NCBI GenBank assembly: GCA_965262175.1 | Contig: CBDHES010000010.1 | Location: forward strand, 186,001-250,000 | DNA: 64,000 nucleotides | From: CADEDH01 sp965262175 | GTDB lineage: Bacteria; Actinomycetota; Acidimicrobiia; Acidimicrobiales; SZUA-35 | Direction of reading: 5' to 3' | In this document: positions 16,635 through 25,814 of the stretch, piece after piece | How the letters are laid out: each line of letters begins with the position of its first letter | Position numbering within the stretch: the first letter of the stretch is position 1 | The notes under the pieces: model-generated | Told to the model about the DNA's origin: nothing | The model's input: the letters and a program-made list of their open reading frames with translations, nothing else | Databases searched by the model: none | Translations under genes and position numbers: made by a program

Positions 16635-18263
16635 ATGGGGGACATCGCCGCTGATCGCACCATCGACGCCGCCTCGGTCGACATCGACGCGGTCGTCGTC
16701 GGCGCCGGGTTCGCCGGTCTGTACCTCTGTCACCGCCTTGTCGAGACCGGGTTTTCGGTCCGGGTGTTCGAGGCGGGGGGCGGGGTCGGCGGCACCTGGT
16801 ACTGGAACCGCTATCCCGGCGCCCGCTGCGACATCGAGAGCGTGCAGTACTCCTACCAGTTCTCTCCCGAACTGCAGGCCGAGTGGAGCTGGACCGAGCG
16901 GTACGCCTCCCAGCCCGAGCTTCTCGCCTACATCGAGCACGTCGCCGACCGGTTCGATCTCCGCCGTCACATCACCTTCGACACCCGGGTCGAGCGAGCC
17001 TCCTTCGACGACGGCACCCACGCCTGGACGATCGAGACCGGCGGTGGGGAGACCGTCCGGGCTCGGTACCTGCTCCTGGGGGTCGGGGCCCTGTCGACGA
17101 CGCTGACCCCATCGTTCGCCGGACTCGACGACTACCGGGGCCGAACCCTCCACACCGGTCGTTGGCCCCACGAGCCGGTCGACGTCGGCGGGGAGCGGGT
17201 CGGGGTGATCGGAACCGGGTCCTCGGCGGTCCAGTCGATCCCGATCCTGGCCGAGCAGGCCGAGCATCTCCACGTGTTCCAGCGGACCCCCAACTACGTC
17301 GTCCCGGCCCGCAACCGGCCACTCGACCCCGACGAGGTGGCCGCTATCAAGGCCGACTACGGCGGCCTTCGGGCCCGGGCCTGGGACCGCCCGACCGGGT
17401 TCTGGTTCCCGTTCGATCCCGGCTCGATCCACGACGTCGAGGAGGTCGAGCGGTTCGAGCGGCTGGAGCGATGGTGGGAGATCGGCGGCCTCCCGTTCCT
17501 CGGCGCGTTCGGTGACACGCTGATCGACCCGGAGGCCAACCGGTTGGTGGCCGAGTACTGGGCGACGAAGGTCCGGGCGATCGTCGACGACCCGGCCGTG
17601 GCCGAGCTGCTCATCCCCCACGGACACATCTTCGGCGGAAAGCGCCTCTGCGCCGGCACCGGCTACTACGAGACGTTCAACCGCCCCGACGTGACCCTGG
17701 TCGACGTCAGCGCCTCCGGGATCGAGCGCTTCACTTCAACCGGTCTCATAGCCGGTGGCACGACCTACGAGGTCGACACCGTGGTGTTCGCCACCGGGTT
17801 CGACGCCCTGACCGGCAGCGTGGTGGCCATCGACATTCGAAGCCCCGACGGCACGACGATCGCCGAACGTTGGCGGGACGGGCCGGCCACCCTGCTCGGC
17901 CTGGCGGTCGCCGGGTTCCCCAACCTGTTCAACCTCCAGGGCCCGGAGAGCCCGGGCGTACTCGTCAGCATGGTGACCGGTATCGAGCACCAGAGCGACT
18001 GGATCATCGACTGCCTCGCCTGGATGCGGGATCGGGATCTGACCCGGTGTGAGGCGACGGTCGAGGCCCAGCGGGCGTGGGGGGCGACGGTCGACGAGGC
18101 CGCCGCCCGATCGCTCCGGTCGAGGTGCGACTCGTGGTACACCGGCGCCAACGTCGAGGGCAAAGCCCGTCGGTTCATGCCCTACATCGGGGGTTTCCCG
18201 GCCTACCGGGACGCCTGCGCCGAGGTGGCCGACCACGACTACCGGGGGTTCGTCTTCGCCTGA
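16635..18263 (+). CDS. Flavin-containing (Baeyer-Villiger-type) monooxygenase
   Basis: 542 residues. FAD-binding GAGFAG lies near residue 21, followed by GGTWYWNRYPGARCD, a hallmark of class B monooxygenases. YRGRTLHTGRWPHE matches the FxGxxxHTxxWP fingerprint with Tyr at the first position, the NADPH fold is GTGSSAVQ, and VFATGFDALTG is the ATG motif. The enzyme likely inserts oxygen into a ketone, substrate unknown. TAGGGT ends 6 nt before the ATG, so its mRNA is predicted to be leaderless. Confidence 0.92.
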   Translation: MGDIAADRTIDAASVDIDAVVVGAGFAGLYLCHRLVETGFSVRVFEAGGGVGGTWYWNRYPGARCDIESVQYSYQFSPELQAEWSWTERYASQPELLAYIEHVADRFDLRRHITFDTRVERASFDDGTHAWTIETGGGETVRARYLLLGVGALSTTLTPSFAGLDDYRGRTLHTGRWPHEPVDVGGERVGVIGTGSSAVQSIPILAEQAEHLHVFQRTPNYVVPARNRPLDPDEVAAIKADYGGLRARAWDRPTGFWFPFDPGSIHDVEEVERFERLERWWEIGGLPFLGAFGDTLIDPEANRLVAEYWATKVRAIVDDPAVAELLIPHGHIFGGKRLCAGTGYYETFNRPDVTLVDVSASGIERFTSTGLIAGGTTYEVDTVVFATGFDALTGSVVAIDIRSPDGTTIAERWRDGPATLLGLAVAGFPNLFNLQGPESPGVLVSMVTGIEHQSDWIIDCLAWMRDRDLTRCEATVEAQRAWGATVDEAAARSLRSRCDSWYTGANVEGKARRFMPYIGGFPAYRDACAEVADHDYRGFVFA

Positions 18264-18294
18264 TCCGGCGGCCCCGCACCGGCCGGCCTGGCGG

Positions 18295-18966
18295 TCAGGC
18301 CAGCGGGGCGACCGGCTCGACCCGGTAGTCGAGGGTGAGGACCGCGCCCCCGCCGGGGTCGGTGATGGTCCCGGTGAACCGCTCGGCCGGGCGGATGCCG
18401 CCGAGGGTGGGGACGGTGCCGCACAGCACCACGTAGGAGTCCGGCCGGTGGCCGCCCCACGGCACGCCGTCCACCAGTTCACCCGGCGAACGGTTGACTC
18501 CCGCCGTCGCCTGCTGGTATGCGGTCGGCACGCCGTCGATCTCGACGGTTGCCGCCAGTTGGAGCTCGGCCCACCGGTCGGCCACGTCGTCCCAGGCCAT
18601 AGCGTCCACCGACAGCGGCGTCGGGCAGATCAGCTTCGACAGTCGGATGTCGATCGCCTCGGCTTCCCGGCAGGTGTGGTCGGAGCCGGCGGCCAGCCAC
18701 CGATCGCTCCCGTCGACGACGAGGGCCAGTTCGATCTCACCGCTGGTCGCCCCCGATGGAACCCCGATCGTCGGATGCTGGGTGAGGGCCGTCGGTGGCA
18801 TCGCCCAGTACATCGGCACGGAGGGGGGCGGGGCGATCCCCTCGGCCGCCAACTCGTCGATGTGGTGCCGGACGGCGTGGGGGTCGGCGCCGGTGTAGCC
18901 GACGACGATCAGGACCTCGGGAGCGATCCGCCGGGTCACCCCGTCGATCCGCAGCTCGATCGTCAT
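18295..18966 (-). CDS. DUF2848 protein (FAH-like)
   Basis: 223 residues, matching DUF2848: VVGYTGADPHAVRHHIDELA (recognisable GYTG..HIDEL), PSVPMYWAMPP, then GATSGEIELALV with SDHTCREAE, and VPWGGHRPDSYVVLCGTVP near the end. The family is related to fumarylacetoacetate hydrolase-type enzymes; its reaction is not established. Its ATG overlaps the stop of the HpaB-type gene (ATGA). As last gene of the cluster it probably handles a ring-cleaved or acyl product of the same pathway. Confidence 0.85.
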   Translation of the reverse strand: MTIELRIDGVTRRIAPEVLIVVGYTGADPHAVRHHIDELAAEGIAPPPSVPMYWAMPPTALTQHPTIGVPSGATSGEIELALVVDGSDRWLAAGSDHTCREAEAIDIRLSKLICPTPLSVDAMAWDDVADRWAELQLAATVEIDGVPTAYQQATAGVNRSPGELVDGVPWGGHRPDSYVVLCGTVPTLGGIRPAERFTGTITDPGGGAVLTLDYRVEPVAPLA

Positions 18967-20396
18967 CGGTCGGCCGGCAGAGGTGTGGTGCGGTCCCATC
19001 GGGCCAGCGTCCGGTCGAGGAGGGCCTCGGCCTCGTCGAGCCGCCACGTCCGGCGGGTGTGGGCCTTGGCCACCGCCGGGGCGCCGGCGTAGAACATCTC
19101 GTACTGGTGGTGGCGGCCGGCGAACTCGGTGCCGATCAGGTCCCACGCCAACCGGTACAGCTTCACCCGGTCCTCGGCGTCGACCCCGGGGGAGGCGGCG
19201 TGATCGATCAGGTCGGGGTGGTCCAACGCCGCGACCGACGATGGGAGGTCGATCACCTGGGAGCTGGTCAGCTCCCGGAGGAGGTGGAGGGCTCGGGGGT
19301 ACAGCTCGGCTTGGCGGGCCATTGCGCTGTACAGGAACCGCTTGTCGGGGACCATCACGCCGGCATCGTCGAGCCGGGCCCCGTGCTCGGCCGCAAGCAC
19401 GTGGGCCTCGACCGATCCGGCCAACGACGCCAGCTCGGCCAGCTGATCGAGAGCCCCGGCCGACGCACCGGCTCCCGACACCTCGACGATCCGGGTCGCC
19501 AGACCGACGAGCAGCCGGAGCTTGACCATCAACCGGATCTGGGCCTGGAGGTTGCCGAGGGTGTGCGCTGCCGTGGCGTGGAACTGGGCGCCGGTCGCCT
19601 CGATGTCCCGGCAGACGAAGACCTGAGCGGTGGGGACCGTCACCCTGTCGAAGACCACCACGGCGTCGGTCTCGTCGAACCTCGCAGCGAACGGTGCATC
19701 GAAGACCGAGGTGGCCGTGGAGAACGGCCGCCGGCAGTGGATCCGCAGCCCGTCGGTGGCCACCGGGACGACGAACGACAGGGCGTGATCCTCCTGGCCC
19801 ATCCCGAGCGGAGGGATGCAGCTGGCGAACAGCCAATCGGAGACCGCGGTGCCGGTCCCCAGGATCATGGTGCCGTCGACCACGATCCCGTCGTCGGTCT
19901 CGTCGACGACCCGGAGCTGGCTCGGGCGACCGCCGGCGACGGCCCGGGCCCGGTCGATCGACGGCGGGATGATGACGTAGCTCACGTAGTGGTCGGCGGC
20001 CGCCGCCCGGTCCCGGAAGCCCAGGACCGCGTCGGCTCGGGGCCCGAACACGTCGGGTCGGCCTGCGAACCCGGCGAAGAACGAGGCCACGTGGTCCGGT
20101 CCCCGGCCGACGAACCCGCCGGTCTCCTCGGCCAGCCGTTCGCTGGCCCGCCGCCGGGCGACCAGATCGTCGATCGAGCGCGGGGTGACCCACCACCACG
20201 CTTCGTCCGGCGGCCGGACGGAACCGTGGTCGACCGTGCGGAAACCCTCGCCGGCCGACACGTCGATCAGGTGGGCCATCGTCGCCACGATCCCGGCGAA
20301 GGCAGGGTGGGTCGTCACGTCGATCTCGGCACCGTCGAGGAACACGTGGCGGCCGTCGGCCAGGTCGGCCCGGTACGAGGCCCCGGTCCGGGTCAC
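18963..20396 (-). CDS. HpaB-type FADH2-dependent aromatic monooxygenase
   Basis: 477 residues from the GTG that overlaps the cupin stop (GTGA). The sequence has the 4-hydroxyphenylacetate 3-hydroxylase layout: N-terminal helical part, a beta-barrel centre (VVDGTMILGTGTAVSDWLF, where the flavin binds) and a C-terminal helical domain ending HHQYEMFYAGAP then TRRTWRLDEAE. RHHQYEMFYAG is strongly conserved in the family. Such enzymes need a separate flavin reductase, absent from this cluster. The substrate is probably a phenolic or heteroaromatic acid. Confidence 0.88.
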   Translation of the reverse strand: MTRTGASYRADLADGRHVFLDGAEIDVTTHPAFAGIVATMAHLIDVSAGEGFRTVDHGSVRPPDEAWWWVTPRSIDDLVARRRASERLAEETGGFVGRGPDHVASFFAGFAGRPDVFGPRADAVLGFRDRAAAADHYVSYVIIPPSIDRARAVAGGRPSQLRVVDETDDGIVVDGTMILGTGTAVSDWLFASCIPPLGMGQEDHALSFVVPVATDGLRIHCRRPFSTATSVFDAPFAARFDETDAVVVFDRVTVPTAQVFVCRDIEATGAQFHATAAHTLGNLQAQIRLMVKLRLLVGLATRIVEVSGAGASAGALDQLAELASLAGSVEAHVLAAEHGARLDDAGVMVPDKRFLYSAMARQAELYPRALHLLRELTSSQVIDLPSSVAALDHPDLIDHAASPGVDAEDRVKLYRLAWDLIGTEFAGRHHQYEMFYAGAPAVAKAHTRRTWRLDEAEALLDRTLARWDRTTPLPADR

Positions 20397-20755
20397 GGCC
20401 GGTCGGCCCCCGGCGGGAAGCTGTGGCGGAACTCGACCATCAGGACCCCGTCGTTCGACGTCCACGGCCCGTGTGGCATCCCGGGCGGCCGGCAGGCGTA
20501 CATGCCGGCGGTGAAGGTCTGACCGAGGCGGAGGTCGGTGAGGTCGCCCGACACGATGTACACCTCTTCCCAGAACTCATGGGTCAAGGCCCCGTTCGGG
20601 GTCGAGTCGGTACCGGGCTCGAACCGGAGGAGGCGGGTGTAGTCGGGCGAGTCGGTGCTAGCCGACAGGATCTGCTCCCAGATCCCGTCCACCGGCCCGC
20701 CCGCCGGCCGCCACGGTCCCTGAGGAATTCCGAACTCCAGCTCCGGCTTGTCCAT
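20393..20755 (-). CDS. Cupin-domain protein
   Basis: 120 residues forming a single cupin barrel: THEFWEEVYIVSGDLTDL carries the His and Glu of motif 1, and PPGMPHGPW supplies the motif 2 His. It may be a small dioxygenase, isomerase or ligand-binding protein of the pathway. Its first 98 nt lie inside the 3' end of the efflux gene in another frame, unlike the 4-nt overlaps elsewhere. TAACGT ends 6 nt before its ATG, so it may have its own leaderless promoter within that gene. Confidence 0.85.
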   Translation of the reverse strand: MDKPELEFGIPQGPWRPAGGPVDGIWEQILSASTDSPDYTRLLRFEPGTDSTPNGALTHEFWEEVYIVSGDLTDLRLGQTFTAGMYACRPPGMPHGPWTSNDGVLMVEFRHSFPPGADRP

Positions 20756-22319
20756 CCGTCGACGTTAGCTCGGCCCCCGGGGTGTCGTCGTCGCCCCCGA
20801 TGGCCGACGAGGTCCGCAGCGGCCGCTCCCGTGTCGTCAGGCCGAGCACCGCGACCACCCCCATGATCGGGATGGCCAGCCAGACGAGGTCGACGACCGA
20901 GTGGGTGACCGCCTCGACGACCACGGTCTGGAGGTCGGCCGGGAAGTCCCGGATGATGCGGGGGCTGCGGATCACCCCCTCGGCACCGCCCAGCTCCGCC
21001 AGCCGGCTCGACCCGAGCCGCTCGACGAGTTCGCCGTCGAGTTGGCGAGCGACGACCGCCCCGCCGACCGCGGCGCCGAACGCCCCGCCCATGCTCCGGA
21101 AGAAGTTCGAGGCCGAGGTGGCGATCCCCAGGTCCTCGACCGGGGCGGCGTTCTGCACCGACAGGGTCAGGTTGGGGAAGATCAGCCCCAACCCGAGGCC
21201 GTACAGCAGCAACACGGGGGCGAGGTCGAGAGCACCGGTGTCGGGGCCGATCCGGGTCAGCAGGATCAGGGCGACGAGGGCCAGGAGCGGGCCCAGCACC
21301 AGCGTCCACTTGTAGCGGCCGAAGCGGGTCACCAGGAGGCCGCTCACCGTCGCCACGACGCTGATCCCGATGCTCTGGGGGGTGAGCATCAGCCCGCTCC
21401 TGGTGGCCGATGCGCCCGTCGCCACCTGGAGGAACAGGGGCATGAAGGTGATGACCGAGATCAGCGACGCCATCAGGCAGAAGCCCATCACGAACACGAT
21501 GGCGATCGTCCGGTCGGCGAACAGCCGGAGCGGCACGATCGGTTCGACGGCCCGCCGCTCGGCCACGACGAACAGCACGGTGCCGATGACCCCGACCGTC
21601 GCCGCCACTGCGATCGGCCACGATCGCCACGGGTAGGTGTCGCCACCCCAGACCGGCACGAGGATCAGCGCGGTCGAGGCGATCACCAGCAGCACGATCC
21701 CCGCCCAGTCGATCGGCCGGCGGCGGGAGGAGAACGGCAACCGGAGGCCGCGATCGGCGACCACCACGGCGAGGCCGGCGATCGGCACGACGGCCCAGAA
21801 CACCCACCGCCAGCCCGGTCCGTCGACCAGCAGGCCACCCCAGATCGGCCCGGTGATCGCCGAGAAGGTGAAGATGGCGGTGAAGATCCCGATGTACCGG
21901 CCCCGCTGCCGGGGCGACACGACGTCGCCGACGATGACGAAGGCCAGTGACATCAGCCCGCCCCCACCGAGGCCCTGGAAGGCCCGGGCCGCCACGAGCT
22001 GGTTCATGGTCTGGGACAGGGCGCACAGCACCGAGCCGATGCCGAACACCCAGATCGCCACCAGGTACACGATCCGACGGCCGTACAGGTCGGACATCTT
22101 GCCGTAGAGCGGGGTGACGATCGTCGAGGTCAGGAGGTAGGCCGACACCACCCAGGCGATCCGGTTGCCCCCGCCGAGCTGGCCGGCCATCGTCGGCAGG
22201 GCGGTGGCCACCACGCTCTGCTCGGTCGATGAGAGGAACAGGCCCATCATCAGCCCGGCCATGAGCCACCGCATCTGGGTGGGGCTGAGGCCGTCGGCCG
22301 GTCGGGGTGTCGTCGTCAT
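20658..22319 (-). CDS. DHA2-type MFS drug/solute exporter (14 TM)
   Basis: 553 residues with about 14 membrane helices. TEQSVVATALPTMAGQLGG matches DHA2 motif C-like D1 text (usually LDxTIVNVALP), LYGKMSDLYGRRIVYL is motif A, and RAFQGLGGGGLMSL follows. The start at MTTTPRPADGL was chosen because TAGCGT ends 8 nt upstream; a longer frame reaches 22367. The hydrophilic tail of about 65 residues overlaps the cupin gene and is probably unconstrained. The likely role is export of pathway substrate or toxic intermediate, or uptake. Confidence 0.9.
   Translation of the reverse strand: MTTTPRPADGLSPTQMRWLMAGLMMGLFLSSTEQSVVATALPTMAGQLGGGNRIAWVVSAYLLTSTIVTPLYGKMSDLYGRRIVYLVAIWVFGIGSVLCALSQTMNQLVAARAFQGLGGGGLMSLAFVIVGDVVSPRQRGRYIGIFTAIFTFSAITGPIWGGLLVDGPGWRWVFWAVVPIAGLAVVVADRGLRLPFSSRRRPIDWAGIVLLVIASTALILVPVWGGDTYPWRSWPIAVAATVGVIGTVLFVVAERRAVEPIVPLRLFADRTIAIVFVMGFCLMASLISVITFMPLFLQVATGASATRSGLMLTPQSIGISVVATVSGLLVTRFGRYKWTLVLGPLLALVALILLTRIGPDTGALDLAPVLLLYGLGLGLIFPNLTLSVQNAAPVEDLGIATSASNFFRSMGGAFGAAVGGAVVARQLDGELVERLGSSRLAELGGAEGVIRSPRIIRDFPADLQTVVVEAVTHSVVDLVWLAIPIMGVVAVLGLTTRERPLRTSSAIGGDDDTPGAELTSTDGQAGAGVRNSSGTVAAGGRAGGRDLGADPVG
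20762..20767 (-). promoter_or_regulatory. Internal -10 hexamer TAACGT for the cupin gene
   Basis: The hexamer lies within the coding 3' end of the upstream efflux gene and 6 nt before the cupin ATG. The spacing equals that of the other leaderless starts in this window. Confidence 0.5.
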
Positions 22320-22400
22320 CGAGTGCGACGCTACCCCCGAGCCGACGATCGGGCCCAGCTCGCTCACGCCGTCGACGCTCCGGCGAGCCGGACGAGGAGG

Positions 22401-22445
22401 TCGGTGTCGAGGTGGTCGGTGTCGAGGTGGTCGGTGTCGAGGTGG
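22401..22445. repeat. Three exact 15-bp tandem copies
   Basis: The unit TCGGTGTCGAGGTGG occurs three times head to tail, followed by a degenerate fourth (TCGGCGTCGG). It lies in the 174-bp gap between the end of the fused CoA-transferase gene and the efflux gene, on no convincing reading frame. No other copy was seen nearby. Confidence 0.85.
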
Positions 22446-22493
22446 TCGGCGTCGGCGTCGGGCCGGGCCGTACTCGGCTCGTGGGCCGGACGG

Positions 22494-24896
22494 TCAGTCG
22501 GGTGGGGTGTCGGTCATCGCGCCGTCGAGGCGGAGGTCGGCGATCTCGGTCGGCGTCCGATGGGCGAGCTCGGCGAGGACCTCGTCGCCGTGCTCGTTCA
22601 GCAGCGGGGCCGGGCGCCGGTAGGTGGCGGGGGTTGCGTCGAAGCGGATCGCAAGGCCGGGCCAGGCGTGGCGGCCGGCCTCGGGGTGGTCGAGGGTGAC
22701 GAAGAAGCCCCGGCGGTCGTGGTGGGGGTCGGTCATCACGTCGGGGGCCTCGGCCGTCGCCGCCGCGGCGATACCGCCGGCCTGGAGGGTGTCGGCCGCC
22801 TCATCGGCGGCCCGGTCGGCGATCCACGCGCCCACCGCATCGTCGATCTCGTCGTGGTGGCGGAGGCGGTCGGCGGTCGACCATTTTGCCCAGGCGGGAT
22901 CGAGGCCGGCGAGGTCGACGAGCGTCCGCCACCGGCCGTCGTCGACCACCGTGAGGGCCACCCACCGGTCGTCGCCCCGGGCCCGGTAGACGCCGTGGGG
23001 GGCGTAGCCGGGGTGGCGGTTGCCGGGCCGGGCGGGCTCGGTGCCCTGCAACTGGCGGTCGACGAGGGCGTGGCCGATCGTGGCCACCGTCGCCTCGTAC
23101 TGGGCGACCTCGACGGTCGCCCCACCGGCCCCGTCCCGCCCCCGGCGGACCGCGGCGATCGTCGCCAGGGCCGCCACCATCCCGGCGATCGGATCGGGCC
23201 AGGCAATGCCGCCTTTCCGGGCCGGCTCGTCGGGGTAGCCCATGAGGGCCGACAGCCCGGCCTGGGAATCGATCATCGGGCCGTAGGCGACCCGGTCGGT
23301 GGCCGGACCGCTACGCCCGAATCCGGGCATCGTCACGTAGACGAGGTCGGGGTTCAGCCGGTGGAGCGACGCCTCGTCGAGGCCGAGCTGGGGCATGACC
23401 CGGGGGCTGTAGTTCTCGATGACGACGTCGACCGAGGCCACCATCGCCGCCAGGGCGTCCCGGCCCCCGTCGCTCGACAGGTCGAGGGCGATGCTCCGCT
23501 TGTTGATGGCGTACTTGTTGACGAAGCCGATCCGGTTCCAGTGCCGTGGCCCCGGATCGTTGTCGGGGTAGTAGCGGGTCGCCTCGACCGATGATCGGTC
23601 GATCCCGGCCGGGCCCCTGGCCCACGGGGCCTCGACCATGATCACGTCGGCCCCGAGGTCGGCCAGGATCCGGGTCGCCAGCGGACCGGCCCACACCCGG
23701 GTGAGGTCGAGGACCCGGAGCCCGCCGAGCGGGCCGTCGGTACCGCCGAGCGGTCGCCGAGCGGGGCCGTCGTCGCCCTCGTGGCCCTCGTCGGCCGGTG
23801 GGGTGGCGGCGGCGAGCGGGGGCGTGATCCGGATCGGCGAGCGGGGGATCCGGACGGCGGTGCCATCGTGGTCGACCTGGCGCCACGCTTCCCGGGCCGT
23901 CAGCTGCTCATCGGCCAGCACGTCGGCCAGCTGGTTCACCGGGCCTGCCGGAACCCGAAGCACCTGGAGGAGGTCGACGGTCTCGGCGGCGTCCTGGGTG
24001 GCTAGCCAGGGCACCAGGTGCTCGTCGAGAAGGGTCGGGTGGTGCATGAGGTCGTAGGTCGACTCGATGCCCGGGAGCTCGGTGAGGTGGTCGAGGCCGG
24101 CCACTCCGAGGAGCCGGTCGAGTTGATCGTCGCGGGGCACGACGAGGGAGATCATGGCGTCCCGGCATCGGTAGGCGCCGATCGGCCGACCGGGCCCGGC
24201 GTAGCGGTTCCCCATCCGGCGGAGGACGTCGCCGGCATGGGTCCACCGGAGAAGCGTGAACTGGTGGAGCGCGGTCAACACCTCGAAGTGGGTGATCTCG
24301 ACCCGCTGGCCGCGGCCGGTGGGCGGGGTGTGACCGGGCGGCGCCTCGCGGTCGGCGGCGACCGCGGCCATGGCACCGATGGCGGCGTGGAGTCCGACGG
24401 CCCACGCCACCTGGTGGGCCGGCCCCTGGAGCGGCTCTCGGTCGGGGTCGCCGGTGAGGAGGAGATGCCCGCTCGCCGCCTGGTCGGTCAGCTCGGTCGA
24501 CGATTCGGTGGAGCGGGGGCCGTCGGCGCCGAACGGGGAGATCTCCACCACGACCGTCCGCCCGTCGAGATCGGCACCGGCCGGTCCCGATCGGAACGGG
24601 ACGAGCGGGTCGGGGGCCGACGAGTCGATGATGATGTCGGCCCCGGCCAGCAGCTCCCGGGCGGGGCCGTCGATCCCGGCCCACCCGTCGGCCGACGAGC
24701 CGGCCGGCACCCGGTGGTGTCCCTTGTCGATGTCGAGGTACAGCGGCAAGCCGATGCCAGCACCGGGAGCCAGCGATCGCTCCGGGTCGGCGACCACGAC
24801 GACCTCGGCCCCCAGGTCGGCCAGCAGCTTGGCCGCCACCGCCCCGGCCGTCGAACCCCGCAGCTCGATCACCCGCAGCGGGGTATCGGTCGCCAT
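22494..24896 (-). CDS. Tandem-fused CaiB/BaiF (class III) CoA-transferase
   Basis: 800 residues made of two full CaiB/BaiF domains. Domain 1 (about 1-385) opens RVIELRGSTAGAVAAKLLADLGAEV; domain 2 (about 405-800) opens LRVLDLTRVWAGPLATRILA with ADLGADVIMVEAP. Normal family members are about 400 residues and act as interlocked dimers, so the fusion supplies both halves. It would move CoA onto an organic acid, starting its breakdown. TACGAT ends 6 nt before the ATG. It heads the minus-strand cluster ending with DUF2848. Compare the paralogue at 39991. Confidence 0.9.
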   Translation of the reverse strand: MATDTPLRVIELRGSTAGAVAAKLLADLGAEVVVVADPERSLAPGAGIGLPLYLDIDKGHHRVPAGSSADGWAGIDGPARELLAGADIIIDSSAPDPLVPFRSGPAGADLDGRTVVVEISPFGADGPRSTESSTELTDQAASGHLLLTGDPDREPLQGPAHQVAWAVGLHAAIGAMAAVAADREAPPGHTPPTGRGQRVEITHFEVLTALHQFTLLRWTHAGDVLRRMGNRYAGPGRPIGAYRCRDAMISLVVPRDDQLDRLLGVAGLDHLTELPGIESTYDLMHHPTLLDEHLVPWLATQDAAETVDLLQVLRVPAGPVNQLADVLADEQLTAREAWRQVDHDGTAVRIPRSPIRITPPLAAATPPADEGHEGDDGPARRPLGGTDGPLGGLRVLDLTRVWAGPLATRILADLGADVIMVEAPWARGPAGIDRSSVEATRYYPDNDPGPRHWNRIGFVNKYAINKRSIALDLSSDGGRDALAAMVASVDVVIENYSPRVMPQLGLDEASLHRLNPDLVYVTMPGFGRSGPATDRVAYGPMIDSQAGLSALMGYPDEPARKGGIAWPDPIAGMVAALATIAAVRRGRDGAGGATVEVAQYEATVATIGHALVDRQLQGTEPARPGNRHPGYAPHGVYRARGDDRWVALTVVDDGRWRTLVDLAGLDPAWAKWSTADRLRHHDEIDDAVGAWIADRAADEAADTLQAGGIAAAATAEAPDVMTDPHHDRRGFFVTLDHPEAGRHAWPGLAIRFDATPATYRRPAPLLNEHGDEVLAELAHRTPTEIADLRLDGAMTDTPPD

Positions 24897-24950
24897 CGGG
24901 TGATCGTAGTGATCGCCCCGTCTCACGGCATCTCGACGCCAGCCCGGCGG

Positions 24951-25742
24951 TCAGTCGACCGGTTGGTCGACGGCGGCCCGCCACTCGGCATAGGCCGCCT
25001 CGTCGCCCTCGACGGTGATGTCGGTGTCGGCAGCTCGCCGCCACAGCCAGGCGTCGAGGGCGGCGGCCGGCCCGCTGACCGTCACGTCGGCCGGGCCGGC
25101 GTCGTCGACCCGGAGCACATGGGGCCCATCGAGACGTCGGCCCGAGTCGGGGTCGGTCCCCTCCAGGACCCCGGTCGCGACGCGGACCCGGTGGCCGGTG
25201 TCGGTGACCTCGATGGCGGTGTGGCGACCCGAGGGGTCGAACCGACCCCAGACCGGTGGCGGCCCGCCGTAGATGACGTCCATCAGTTCGGCGACACCGT
25301 CGGCGGCGAGCTCGGCCGGCAGCGGGGTGATCTCGTCGGTCGCCTGCTCGGCGTCGAGGCGGTGGATGAGCGCTTCGTGGGCCTGGCGTCGGAACGTGAA
25401 GCCGACGGTCTGCTCTGCGGCCCACGACCACGCCGCCTCGTCCCCGTCGGCCCCGGCCAACGCGTCGGCCAGCGCCGTCGTCGCTCGGTCGAAGAAGGCG
25501 ACGACCTCGCTTCGGCCGGCCGGCCGGTCCGGTTCGTCGTCGGGTGGTCCAGCCGGGCGGGCGGCGACGATCCGGGACCAGAACCACTGGACCTCGGCCA
25601 GGTGCCAGACCAGGTCATCGACGGTCCAGTCGGGGCAGGCGGGGACGGTCCGGTCGGGTGGGGCGGCGGCCGCGACCTCCCGGAACCGGGACGACTCGGT
25701 CCGGAGGTGGGCCAGGTAGGCGGCGGGGGTCAGCCGGGTCAT
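24951..25742 (-). CDS. TIGR03083/maleylpyruvate-isomerase-like DinB protein
   Basis: 263 residues. The opening with VPACPDWTVDDLVWHLAEVQ is the mycothiol-dependent maleylpyruvate isomerase N-terminal domain, where the His of VWHL and the pair in RRQAHEALIHRLDAE are metal ligands. The C-terminal part (about 150-263) is the SCP2-like/MDMPI_C domain. Many such proteins in actinobacteria have no known reaction; some are mycothiol S-transferases. TAGGTT ends 6 nt before the ATG. It is upstream of the catabolic cluster but probably transcribed separately. Confidence 0.85.
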   Translation of the reverse strand: MTRLTPAAYLAHLRTESSRFREVAAAAPPDRTVPACPDWTVDDLVWHLAEVQWFWSRIVAARPAGPPDDEPDRPAGRSEVVAFFDRATTALADALAGADGDEAAWSWAAEQTVGFTFRRQAHEALIHRLDAEQATDEITPLPAELAADGVAELMDVIYGGPPPVWGRFDPSGRHTAIEVTDTGHRVRVATGVLEGTDPDSGRRLDGPHVLRVDDAGPADVTVSGPAAALDAWLWRRAADTDITVEGDEAAYAEWRAAVDQPVD

Positions 25743-25748
25743 GGGGCG

Positions 25749-25754
25749 AACCTA
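25749..25754 (-). promoter_or_regulatory. -10 hexamer TAGGTT, leaderless start
   Basis: Exactly 6 nt before the ATG of the DinB-type gene; no Shine-Dalgarno is present. Confidence 0.5.
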
Positions 25755-25814
25755 GACCGTCGGGCGCCGCCGCCCGATCGAGTTTCGCCCTCCGGTCACG
25801 TCGGACCCAGGCCG

